DNA from: Methylobacteriaceae bacterium
GTDB lineage: Bacteria; Pseudomonadota; Alphaproteobacteria; Rhizobiales; Beijerinckiaceae
NCBI GenBank assembly: GCA_031272615.1
Contig: JAISTL010000062.1
Coordinates: forward strand, 1 to 5,124
Length of the DNA stretch: 5,124 bases
Direction: 5' to 3'
In this document: piece after piece, positions 1-5,124 of the stretch
How the letters are laid out: every line of letters starts with the position of its first letter
Numbering within the stretch: position 1 is the first letter of the stretch
Translations under genes and position numbers: made by a program
The notes under the pieces: model-generated
What the model was told of the DNA's origin: nothing
Seen by the model: only the letters and a program-made list of their open reading frames with translations
Databases searched by the model: none

Positions 1-835
1 CGGTATCCAGAACAATGGTCTGCCACACCAGCTTGTTGAAGATGAGCAGCAGAACCAGGGGGATGATGGGGAACAGTGCGTAATACGCCGGAAGGGCGGC
101 GACTTTGGGGTCCACCTGGGATTTGGTTTCCAGCTCGGAGCGGGCGCCGATGAGACCCTCCTTCTGGTCGAAATAGCGCTGCACGAAGCCGTGCAGAACA
201 GCGATGAGGAGCGCCACCGGGATACTCAGGGCCAGCTGATACTGGAGGAGGAGCGCCACCGGTTCCATTTCGATGGTCTTGGCTGACAACAGCGACATCG
301 GGCTGGTGGGGGCATAGCTCATGCACAGGGTGGAGCCGATGATGGCGGCGGCGGCCGGCGGTGTAACGCCGAGCCCGACCAGCAGCGGGAACATGGAGAC
401 GACCAGCAGCATGGCCAGGCCGGCGGCGCTGGGAACCACGACGCCGAGGGCGTGGCCGATGAGGAAGGCGAAGGGCAGCAGGATGTACGGGCTCTTGATG
501 AACCGCAGGGGCTCGACGCAGATTTGCACCAGTTTTCCGGCGGCGCCGATGCGCTCCATATATGTGGAAAAGCCGCCGGCGATGAGAATGAGGAAGCCGA
601 TGCCGGAGACCTGCTTGATGGAAATCAGGCGGAACAGCTCGAAAATGTCGAAGACGACGGTTCCGGAGGATTTGGCGCCCTTGGGAAGGATCTCTCCCAC
701 CCCGGCGATGACGCTGAGGGTGATCAGCACAAAGCCGGCGAAAAACAACACCATATGTGTTTTGTAATTCTTGATGATTCCGTAAGCGGCGACGACGGTG
801 ACCACGACGGCCACCCAAGGCATAAGTGTCATCAT
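1..835 (-). CDS. dcuC: DcuC-family C4-dicarboxylate transporter, N-terminal part (cut by window edge)
   Basis: Inner-membrane carrier of the DcuC family, which moves C4-dicarboxylates such as fumarate and succinate, typically by exchange or efflux under anaerobic conditions. The reading frame is open from ATG at 835 to the left edge (278 codons); E. coli DcuC has about 460 residues, so roughly the last 40% is missing. Hydrophobic segments lie near residues 6-21, 27-45, 77-90, 116-150, 200-218 and 250-267. Recalled E. coli DcuC aligns through SPYILL (115-120), SAAGLAMLL (136-144), MFPLLV (148-153), APTS (175-178) and QRYFDQKE (219-226). The first of two adjacent ATGs is preferred: GGAGGT at 844-849 is 8 nt upstream. 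It diverges from the LysR-type gene, which suggests control by that protein. Family assignment is firm; the true substrate is inferred. Confidence 0.9.
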   Translation of the reverse strand, partial: MMTLMPWVAVVVTVVAAYGIIKNYKTHMVLFFAGFVLITLSVIAGVGEILPKGAKSSGTVVFDIFELFRLISIKQVSGIGFLILIAGGFSTYMERIGAAGKLVQICVEPLRFIKSPYILLPFAFLIGHALGVVVPSAAGLAMLLVVSMFPLLVGLGVTPPAAAAIIGSTLCMSYAPTSPMSLLSAKTIEMEPVALLLQYQLALSIPVALLIAVLHGFVQRYFDQKEGLIGARSELETKSQVDPKVAALPAYYALFPIIPLVLLLIFNKLVWQTIVLDT

Positions 836-879
836 TTTTCAGTACCTCCACAGGACGCTGTTTCGCATCCACAGTTGTT

Positions 880-885
880 ATTATG
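880..885 (-). promoter_or_regulatory. Weak candidate -10 element for dcuC
   Basis: The minus strand reads CATAAT, five of six matches to TATAAT, 45 to 50 bases upstream of the dcuC start codon. No recognisable -35 hexamer stands 16-18 bases upstream of it, which fits a promoter that depends on an activator but equally fits chance in an AT-rich leader. If used, transcription would start near 873 and the dyad at 915-935 would be centred near -52, a plausible place for a LysR-type activator. Confidence 0.2.
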
Positions 886-914
886 TTTGTTATCAGGGTA
901 GGGTATTGTTTTGC

Positions 915-935
915 CGGATGTTTCCTGCTCATCCG
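915..935. promoter_or_regulatory. Candidate LysR-type operator CGGATG-N9-CATCCG
   Basis: A perfect 6-bp inverted repeat, CGGATG at 915-920 and CATCCG at 930-935, is separated by 9 bases. Its inner bases give T919-N11-A931, the T-N11-A core inside a dyad that is typical of LysR-type binding sites. It lies about 80-100 bases upstream of the dcuC start codon, between dcuC and the divergent regulator. It could instead form a small hairpin in the dcuC leader RNA. Arms of this size can arise by chance. Confidence 0.4.
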
Positions 936-937
936 TG

Positions 938-959
938 TTGTTGTTGGTTGTTATTGTTG
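938..959. repeat. Imperfect TTG (CAA) triplet run
   Basis: The plus strand reads three TTG, an extra G, one TTG, one TTA and two TTG; the minus strand, the sense of any dcuC leader, is therefore a run of CAA units. Together with the A/C-rich stretch down to about 850 it would make an unfolded, G-poor RNA. That could favour ribosome access or Rho loading. It is too impure to be a likely slippage-type phase-variation tract. Confidence 0.55.
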
Positions 960-1013
960 CCGAGGTGGCAAGCCGTCCGGGCGCGAAGCCCGGCGGCTCC
1001 TTCACGGCCTCGG
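960..1013. repeat. Nested GC-rich palindrome in the divergent spacer
   Basis: The inner hairpin pairs AGCCG (971-975) with CGGCT (994-998) and CCGGGC (977-982) with GCCCGG (988-993), giving 11 base pairs with a single bulged T976 and the 5-base loop GCGAA. An outer stem pairs CCGAGG (960-965) with CCTCGG (1008-1013). No T-run follows on either strand, so a classical intrinsic terminator is unlikely. It may be a dispersed palindromic (REP-like) repeat, an insulator between the two divergent units, or a leader structure if dcuC transcription starts beyond 1013. Confidence 0.6.
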
Positions 1014-1057
1014 GCGGTTATGCAAAAAATTTCTTGAAACTCCCTCTGATTGATGAT

Positions 1058-1087
1058 TTGACAGGTGTAAATGTGATTGTGTATACT
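1058..1087 (+). promoter_or_regulatory. Sigma-70 promoter for the LysR-type gene
   Basis: A perfect -35 hexamer TTGACA (1058-1063) and a near-perfect -10 hexamer TATACT (1082-1087) are separated by 18 bases. The predicted start, near 1093-1095, falls in a run of seven A (1089-1095), giving a leader of about 65 bases to the GTG start. An A6T3 tract (1024-1032) upstream could help as curved or UP-like DNA. TTGAC of the -35 and GTCAA at 1096-1100 form an inverted pair around the promoter core. A promoter this close to consensus implies strong basal activity unless repressed. Confidence 0.75.
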
Positions 1088-1106
1088 GAAAAAAAGTCAA
1101 TAACTC

Positions 1107-1125
1107 CAATGCCGGTTTGGTATTG
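1107..1125. promoter_or_regulatory. Candidate autoregulatory LysR-type site CAAT-N11-ATTG
   Basis: CAATGCC (1107-1113) and GGTATTG (1119-1125) form a dyad with six of seven pairs matching around a 5-base centre, and contain T1110-N11-A1122. This is the classical LysR-type box shape. It lies just downstream of the predicted transcript start of the regulator gene, about +13 to +31, where binding would block transcription. Outside the T-N11-A core it does not resemble the 915-935 dyad, so the same protein may not bind both. Confidence 0.4.
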
Positions 1126-1148
1126 TCCTATGCAAAATCGGAATGAAT

Positions 1149-1152
1149 GGAG
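1149..1152 (+). promoter_or_regulatory. Ribosome binding site supporting the GTG start of the LysR-type gene
   Basis: GGAG at 1149-1152 stands 6 bases before GTG at 1159. The alternative in-frame ATG at 1147 overlaps this motif and has no comparable purine-rich site at the right distance; only a weak CGGAA-like stretch precedes it. The GTG start also places the protein's beginning where LysR-type proteins usually begin, directly before the first helix. Confidence 0.55.
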
Positions 1153-1158
1153 AGCGCC

Positions 1159-2076
1159 GTGGATTTGGACTGGTTCGAGGATTATGCCGCTCTGGTTGAG
1201 ACGGAAAACTTCACCAAAGCGGCCGAACGCCGGCATGTGACCCAGTCGGCATTCAGCCGCCGCATCCGCATGCTGGAGGAATGGGTGGGCGGGCCGTTGT
1301 TCGTGAGGGGCACTCGCCGGGTGGAGTTGACCGATCTCGGCAGAGCCGTACGTTCCGATGTTGAATTGATCACGCGCACGGTGCCGCGGCTGCGGTTGGC
1401 CGTGCGTCAGAACGCGACCCTGCATTTCGCCGCGACGCATTCGTTGTCGTTTTCGTTTTTCCCGGGGTGGATCAAGCGCTATACGGGAGTGTTCGGGCGC
1501 ACGCCCATCAACCTGATTTCGGACTCCATGGCGGTGTGCACCGAAGCGCTGGTGCAGGGACGGGTGCAGTTGCTGCTGAGCTATGATTCGCCGACGGCGC
1601 TGCCCACTTTTCGTAACAAGAGCTTCGCTTACAAGACCGTGGGAACCGACACGCTGTCGCCGTATTCGGCGACGGGGAAAGACGGGAAGCCCATATGGTC
1701 TCTCGATTCTCCCCTGGCCGGGCCGCCGCCCTGGGTGCGCCACGCGCCGGGGACGGCGTTCATGGGCATGATGGAGGAACACCCGCGCATCGTCGAATTC
1801 ATGGCTTCGTCGGTTCCCGGTTTCACCGCGAGTCTGGCGGTGGTGGCGCTGAGGGTGGTCGAGGAAGGGCAGGGCATCGCCTGGCTTCCCGGAGACCTTG
1901 TCGCCCGGGCCGTGGCGCGCGGCGATGCGGTCCGCGCCGGCGGGGAGCACTGGGACATTCCCATATCGATCCGCCTGTTCATCAGTCGCGATGAGCAGAA
2001 CCCGACGGCTTTGGCGTTGTGGCGGGAGGTAAGGGACGAGTATGTCCCGGGCCCGGGGGAACCCGAGTGGCGATGA
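1159..2076 (+). CDS. LysR-type transcriptional regulator, HypT/YjiE-like
   Basis: Cytoplasmic DNA-binding regulator of the LysR family, 305 residues from GTG (309 if ATG at 1147 is used), normal length for the family. Residues 4-60 form the winged helix-turn-helix, with the recognition segment TQSAFSRRIRMLE at 28-40. The rest is the effector domain. It resembles E. coli HypT (YjiE), as I recall that sequence, in AATHSLSFSFFP (about 91-102), MASS (215-218), GIAWLP (239-244) and the C-terminal NPTALALWREVRD. HypT senses hypochlorite through methionines 123, 206 and 230; only the second has a methionine here (M202), so an oxidant-sensing role is doubtful. Divergence from dcuC suggests control of dcuC, and perhaps of the convergent TRAP/dgoD operon. 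Family very sure, ligand unknown. Confidence 0.9.
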   Translation: MDLDWFEDYAALVETENFTKAAERRHVTQSAFSRRIRMLEEWVGGPLFVRGTRRVELTDLGRAVRSDVELITRTVPRLRLAVRQNATLHFAATHSLSFSFFPGWIKRYTGVFGRTPINLISDSMAVCTEALVQGRVQLLLSYDSPTALPTFRNKSFAYKTVGTDTLSPYSATGKDGKPIWSLDSPLAGPPPWVRHAPGTAFMGMMEEHPRIVEFMASSVPGFTASLAVVALRVVEEGQGIAWLPGDLVARAVARGDAVRAGGEHWDIPISIRLFISRDEQNPTALALWREVRDEYVPGPGEPEWR

Positions 2077-2140
2077 GCGTCGGCCGCATCCACCTGGTCC
2101 ACCCGAGCCTTTTCCGGAACGTTTGATTTCCCTGGGATGC

Positions 2141-2162
2141 CGGCAGGCGCCTTCCGCCGCCG
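2141..2162. other. Bulged GC hairpin in the convergent spacer
   Basis: The 86-base spacer 2077-2162 between two converging stop codons holds one evident structure: CGGC (2141-2144) pairs with GCCG (2159-2162) and GGCG (2146-2149) with CGCC (2155-2158), with bulged A2145 and a 5-base loop. It abuts the dgoD stop codon. No T-run follows on either strand, so it is not a textbook intrinsic terminator; it may protect the 3' end of the dgoD transcript or act with Rho. I find no better terminator for the LysR-type gene. Confidence 0.35.
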
Positions 2163-3311
2163 CTACCACTCGGCAATCGTGCCGTCGGCATGGCGCCAGA
2201 CGGGGTTGCGCCAGCGATGGCCCTTTTCCGCCGCCTTGCGCACGCGCTCCTCGTTGATTTCGATGCCGAGGCCCGGCCCCTGGGGAATGGTGACGAAACC
2301 GTCGCGGTAATCGAACACCTGCGGGTCGACAAGGTAATCCAGCAGGTCGGTGCCGCGGTTGTAGTGGATGCCGAGGCTCTGCTCCTGGATGAAGGCGTTG
2401 TAAACGGCGCCGTCCACCTGCAGGTTGGCCGCAAGCGCGATGGGCCCCACCGGGCAGTGCAGCGCCACCGCTACATCGTAGGCCTCGGCCATGGCGGCTA
2501 TGCGGAACACCTCGGAAATACCGCCGGCGTGGCACGGGTCGGGCTGGATGATGTCCACCACCCGCGCCTCGAACAGATGCTTGAAATCCTGCCGGCTGAA
2601 CAGGCGCTCGCCGGTGGCGATGGGAATGGCGGTGTGCTTGGAGAGCTCCGTCAGCCCGTCGAGATATTCCGGCAGCACCGGCTCCTCGATGAACATCGGC
2701 CGGTATTCCTCCAGCGCCTTGGCCAGCATTTTGACCATCGGCTTGTGCACCCGGCCGTGGAAATCCACGCCGATGCCGATGTTCGGCCCCACCGCCTCGC
2801 GCACTTCGGCGATACGGGCGACGGATTTGTCGATTTCCGCGTAGGAGTCGACGATCTGCAGCGCCTCCACGGCGAGCATCTTCACCGCCGTGAACCCGCG
2901 CTCCACCGCCGCCTTGGCCGCGCGCCCGACATCGCCGGGCCTGTCGCCGCCGATCCAGGAATACACCTTGATGCTGTCCCGGCAGGGGCCGCCCAGCAGC
3001 GCGTGGATCGGCGCGTTGTAATATTTGCCCTTGATGTCCCACAGCGCCATGTCGATGCCGCCCAGCGCGCTGGAGAACACCACGCCGCCGCGGTAGAACC
3101 CGGAGCGGTAGAGCGTCTCCCAGTGGTCCTGGATGCGCAGCGGGTCCTTGCCGATGAGATAGTCGGCCACCTCCATCACCGCTTCCTTCGTGGTGGCGGT
3201 GCGCCCCTCGACGCCGTTCTCCCCCCAGCCGACCAGGCCCTCGTCGGTGCTGACCTTGAGAAACAGCCAGCGCGGCTCCACTTCAAAGCATTCGATTTGT
3301 GTGATTTTCAT
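2163..3311 (-). CDS. dgoD: D-galactonate dehydratase family enzyme (enolase superfamily)
   Basis: Cytoplasmic Mg2+-dependent sugar-acid dehydratase; DgoD converts D-galactonate to 2-keto-3-deoxy-D-galactonate. The product has 382 residues, the same length as E. coli DgoD as I recall it, and aligns end to end without gaps, finishing in the same EW. It has an N-terminal capping domain (about 1-115) and a barrel domain. Metal ligands D183, E209 and E235 and the catalytic histidines H185 and H285 are all present (GVDFHG, FIEEP, GERLF, LHCP). Several pocket-side residues differ from E. coli (for example N146 to L, L259-S260 to P-C, P284 to L), so the substrate may be another sugar acid. ATG at 3311 is chosen because GGAGG (3318-3322) is 6 bases upstream. 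It is last in the dctQ-dctM-dgoD operon, 14 bases after dctM; the follow-on kinase and aldolase are absent from the window. Confidence 0.87.
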   Translation of the reverse strand: MKITQIECFEVEPRWLFLKVSTDEGLVGWGENGVEGRTATTKEAVMEVADYLIGKDPLRIQDHWETLYRSGFYRGGVVFSSALGGIDMALWDIKGKYYNAPIHALLGGPCRDSIKVYSWIGGDRPGDVGRAAKAAVERGFTAVKMLAVEALQIVDSYAEIDKSVARIAEVREAVGPNIGIGVDFHGRVHKPMVKMLAKALEEYRPMFIEEPVLPEYLDGLTELSKHTAIPIATGERLFSRQDFKHLFEARVVDIIQPDPCHAGGISEVFRIAAMAEAYDVAVALHCPVGPIALAANLQVDGAVYNAFIQEQSLGIHYNRGTDLLDYLVDPQVFDYRDGFVTIPQGPGLGIEINEERVRKAAEKGHRWRNPVWRHADGTIAEW

Positions 3312-3325
3312 CGGGGGCCTCCGCT

Positions 3326-4609
3326 TCAGCGATAGACAAGATCCGGCAGAATGGTGACGATTTTCGGCACGAATACCAGAATGAACTGGCAGAACAGCAT
3401 GCTGAACAGGAACGGCAGAACGTTGCGGGTCAGCGCGCTGATACTGGCTCCGGTGATTCCCTGCGCCACGAACAGGTTGACCCCGACGGGCGGCGTCAGC
3501 AGGCCGAGCTCGGTGCCGATGACCAGGATGATGCCGAAGTGGATGGGCGAAACGCCGAGCTGCACCAGAATGGGCAGAAACAGCGGCGTGTAAATCAAAA
3601 TCTGCGCCGCGGTCTCGATGAACATGCCGGTGAAGAAAATCAGCAGCACGAAAATGCACAGAATCAGCGTCGGGTCCGACGTATAGGCGAGGATGGTGCG
3701 GCCGATGAGCTGCGGCACCCCCTGGATGGTGATGTAGCGGGCAAAGGCGGTGGCAAAACCGAGAATGAAAATCACCGTGCCGGTGGTGACGGCGGCGTTG
3801 ATGAAGATGCGCGGCAAATCAGACAGTTTGAGTTCCCGGTGGATGAAGAGCCCGACAATCAGCGCGTACACCACCGAAATCACCGACGCTTCGGTGGGCG
3901 TGAAAAAGCCGCTGTAAATGCCGCCGAGAATAATCACCGGGGTCATGAGCGCCCAGAAGGCGTCTTTCAGCGACACCAGCATGTTCCAGAAACTGAACGG
4001 TTGTCCGTCTCCGGTGAGGCCGTGTTTCCTGGCGGTGATGTACACCACGGTCATCAGCCCGAAGCCGATGAGGAACCCGGGAAGGAACCCGGCGGTAAAC
4101 ATTTCGCCGATGGACACCTCGGCGGTGACGGCATAGATGATCATCGGAATGGACGGCGGAATCAGGATGCCCAGGGAGCCCGAGGAGGCGGCGATGGCGC
4201 CGGCGTATTCCGGCGGATAGCCTTTGCGCACCATGGACGGGATCATCATGGAGCCGATGGCCGCCACCGTCGCCGGCGACGAACCGGAAATCGCCGCGAA
4301 AAACATGCAGGCGATCACCGTGACGATGCCGAGCCCGCCGGTGAGATTGCCCACCAGGCTGGAGGCAAACCCCACCAGCCGTTTGGACAAACCGCCGGTT
4401 TCCATGAGAAACCCGGTGAGAATGAACATCGGAATGGCGAGGTAGGTGTAGTTGTCCAGCCCGGCGAAACACATCTGGGCGATGAACTCCAGCGGAATGC
4501 CGTCAAACAGCAGCGCCGCCATGATCCCGAGGCCGATGCACACCGCGATGGGGAAGCCGATGGCGACCGAAGCGCAGAACGCGAGCATCATGATACCGAA
4601 AGACTGCAT
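3326..4609 (-). CDS. dctM: TRAP transporter large permease subunit DctM
   Basis: Large membrane subunit of a tripartite ATP-independent periplasmic (TRAP) transporter, which uses an ion gradient to bring in organic acids delivered by a periplasmic receptor. The 427 residues are almost wholly hydrophobic, consistent with about a dozen membrane segments and normal DctM length. Family signatures are visible: SGSSPATVAAIG (108-119), LIPPSIPMIIY (149-159), FTPTEAS (236-242), ETAAQI (332-337) and LGLLTPPVGVNLF (368-380). ATG at 4609 has AAGGAG 7 bases upstream. It follows dctQ by 12 bases and precedes dgoD by 14, so all three are probably co-transcribed and the cargo is probably the dgoD substrate or a close relative. 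The subunit itself does not reveal the cargo, which is set mainly by DctP. Confidence 0.95.
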   Translation of the reverse strand: MQSFGIMMLAFCASVAIGFPIAVCIGLGIMAALLFDGIPLEFIAQMCFAGLDNYTYLAIPMFILTGFLMETGGLSKRLVGFASSLVGNLTGGLGIVTVIACMFFAAISGSSPATVAAIGSMMIPSMVRKGYPPEYAGAIAASSGSLGILIPPSIPMIIYAVTAEVSIGEMFTAGFLPGFLIGFGLMTVVYITARKHGLTGDGQPFSFWNMLVSLKDAFWALMTPVIILGGIYSGFFTPTEASVISVVYALIVGLFIHRELKLSDLPRIFINAAVTTGTVIFILGFATAFARYITIQGVPQLIGRTILAYTSDPTLILCIFVLLIFFTGMFIETAAQILIYTPLFLPILVQLGVSPIHFGIILVIGTELGLLTPPVGVNLFVAQGITGASISALTRNVLPFLFSMLFCQFILVFVPKIVTILPDLVYR

Positions 4610-4616
4610 CGCTGTT

Positions 4617-4624
4617 CTCCTTTA
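4617..4624 (-). promoter_or_regulatory. dctM ribosome site overlapping the dctQ stop codon
   Basis: On the minus strand the dctQ stop TAA (4624-4622) runs directly into AAGGAG (4622-4617), sharing one A, and dctM starts 7 bases later. A ribosome ending dctQ would sit on the dctM initiation site, which suggests translational coupling and near-equal production of the two membrane subunits. Confidence 0.7.
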
Positions 4625-5113
4625 TGCGGTCGGGTTGGCGGCAGCGCGGGCTTCCCGCGCGTCTTCGATGATGCGGAACAGAATGCGGAAGGCCATCAAC
4701 ACGAAGGTCACCGGAACGATGAGATAGAGATACCCCATGTTCCACTGCAGCACCGGCGTGGTGGTGTTCATGCCCTGCACCGCGACAACCCAGCCGGCGC
4801 GGGCGATGACGAGGCTGAAAATCATCCAGCCGATATTGACCGCGAGATCCAGGCGCCGCCGCCAGACATCCGGCAGCAGCATGTCGATGACCTCCACCCG
4901 CACATGGCGCTTGCGGGCAATGGCCAGGGAAGCCGAAATATAAACCAGCCCGATAAAGGCATAACGCGACAGCTCCTCGGTCCAGGCCAGCTCGAACGAT
5001 GCGAGACTGAACCGGGACAACACCTGACAGACGCCGAAAACGATCATCATGCAGAAGAAGATGATGGCGAGAGTTTCCTCCAGCCTGTCCCACGCTTTGA
5101 GAATTAATTTCAT
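4622..5113 (-). CDS. dctQ: TRAP transporter small permease subunit DctQ
   Basis: Small membrane subunit of the same TRAP transporter, which pairs with DctM in the inner membrane. The 163 residues are the usual DctQ size with four predicted membrane segments near 14-34, 50-66, 90-111 and 127-147. The motif WTEELSRYAF (44-53), at the start of the second segment, is the typical DctQ W-x-E-E-x-x-R signature, followed by a basic RKRHVRVE stretch (67-74). ATG at 5113 is preceded by a purine-rich GGGGAAGG, a fair but not ideal ribosome site. Only 11 bases remain before the window edge; a DctP receptor gene is expected upstream on the same strand, but it is not visible here. The promoter of the operon must lie outside the window. 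Confidence 0.93.
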   Translation of the reverse strand: MKLILKAWDRLEETLAIIFFCMMIVFGVCQVLSRFSLASFELAWTEELSRYAFIGLVYISASLAIARKRHVRVEVIDMLLPDVWRRRLDLAVNIGWMIFSLVIARAGWVVAVQGMNTTTPVLQWNMGYLYLIVPVTFVLMAFRILFRIIEDAREARAAANPTA

Positions 5114-5124
5114 GGCCTTCCCCG

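Larger units (their letters stand above)
1019..1137. repeat. Direct repeat TATGCAAAA flanking the regulator promoter
   Basis: The 9-mer TATGCAAAA occurs at 1019-1027 and again at 1129-1137, 110 bases apart, one copy upstream of the -35 element and the other between the predicted transcript start and the coding region. The two copies bracket the promoter and the second dyad. They may be paired protein-binding sites or coincidence in AT-rich DNA. Confidence 0.3.
836..1158. promoter_or_regulatory. Divergent control region between dcuC and the LysR-type gene
   Basis: No convincing gene lies in these roughly 320 bases. From the dcuC side it holds the dcuC ribosome site (844-849), an A/C-rich, G-poor minus-strand leader (about 850-959), a dyad at 915-935, a CAA-type run (938-959), a nested GC-rich palindrome (960-1013), then an AT-rich block with the regulator's promoter (1058-1087) and a second dyad at 1107-1125. 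Base composition changes abruptly at both borders of the palindrome. Divergent placement of a LysR-type gene and its target with shared control DNA is the usual arrangement in that family. Confidence 0.75.

Noticed and set aside
321..901. Plus-strand open frames opposite dcuC
   Set aside because: Low-complexity products; the opposite strand encodes a clear DcuC-family protein with a strong ribosome site.
1050..1063. Possible FNR site beginning TTGAT, of interest because DcuC is anaerobic in E. coli
   Set aside because: Only the left half fits TTGAT-N4-ATCAA; the right half does not.
1069..1090. Possible CRP site beginning AAATGTGA
   Set aside because: The left half is perfect but the right half matches poorly, and it lies between the -35 and -10 elements.
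2077..2162. Bidirectional intrinsic terminator between the regulator and dgoD
   Set aside because: The hairpin at 2141-2162 has no T-run on either strand and no other stable stem was found.
1018..3042. Long minus-strand open frame spanning the regulator and out of frame with dgoD
   Set aside because: It is arginine/glycine/alanine-rich without recognisable domains and overlaps two well-supported genes.
2190..3335. Plus-strand open frame opposite dgoD
   Set aside because: It is an antisense shadow of an enzyme with all catalytic residues in place; no family features or ribosome site.
3312..3659. Upstream in-frame extension of dgoD into dctM
   Set aside because: The frame is open but overlaps dctM, encodes no DgoD sequence, and ATG 3311 has a proper ribosome site and the exact family N-terminus.
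3539..5107. Long plus-strand open frame opposite dctM and dctQ
   Set aside because: It is rich in His, Gly, Asp, Glu and Arg with no domain, the usual mirror of GC-rich hydrophobic genes; the minus-strand genes have full family signatures.
1..5124. CRISPR array, tRNA/rRNA, insertion sequence, toxin-antitoxin or defence genes
   Set aside because: No regular repeats, cloverleaf, transposase or matching protein families were seen; nearly all the sequence is explained by five metabolic and regulatory genes.

Overview
The window is GC-rich, has dense coding on both strands, and carries proteobacterial gene families (TRAP transporter, DcuC carrier, LysR-type regulator, DgoD-type dehydratase). A carrier of the DcuC type, typical of anaerobic C4-dicarboxylate exchange, suggests an anaerobe or facultative anaerobe. 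The sequence alone does not let me name a genus.

Layout, left to right. (1) 1-835, minus strand: the N-terminal 278 codons of a DcuC-family C4-dicarboxylate transporter that runs off the left edge. (2) 836-1158: a divergent control region with an A/C-rich leader for dcuC, two LysR-type dyads, a nested GC-rich palindrome and a near-consensus sigma-70 promoter pointing at the regulator. (3) 1159-2076, plus strand: a LysR-type regulator resembling the HypT (YjiE) branch, probably started at GTG rather than the upstream ATG. (4) 2077-2162: a short convergent spacer with one bulged hairpin next to the dgoD stop codon. (5) 2163-5113, minus strand: a compact operon read in the order dctQ, dctM, dgoD (small TRAP permease, large TRAP permease, D-galactonate dehydratase family enzyme). 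The periplasmic receptor dctP is probably just beyond the right edge.

How the genes may work together. The TRAP system would import a sugar acid and the DgoD-type enzyme would dehydrate it to a 2-keto-3-deoxy acid. The kinase and aldolase needed afterwards are not in the window. The regulator is divergent from dcuC and convergent with the TRAP/dgoD operon, so dcuC is its most likely target, together with itself.

I see no mobile element, CRISPR array, RNA gene or clearly new multi-gene system. The points most worth following up are the changed pocket residues in the DgoD-type enzyme and the control region between dcuC and the regulator.
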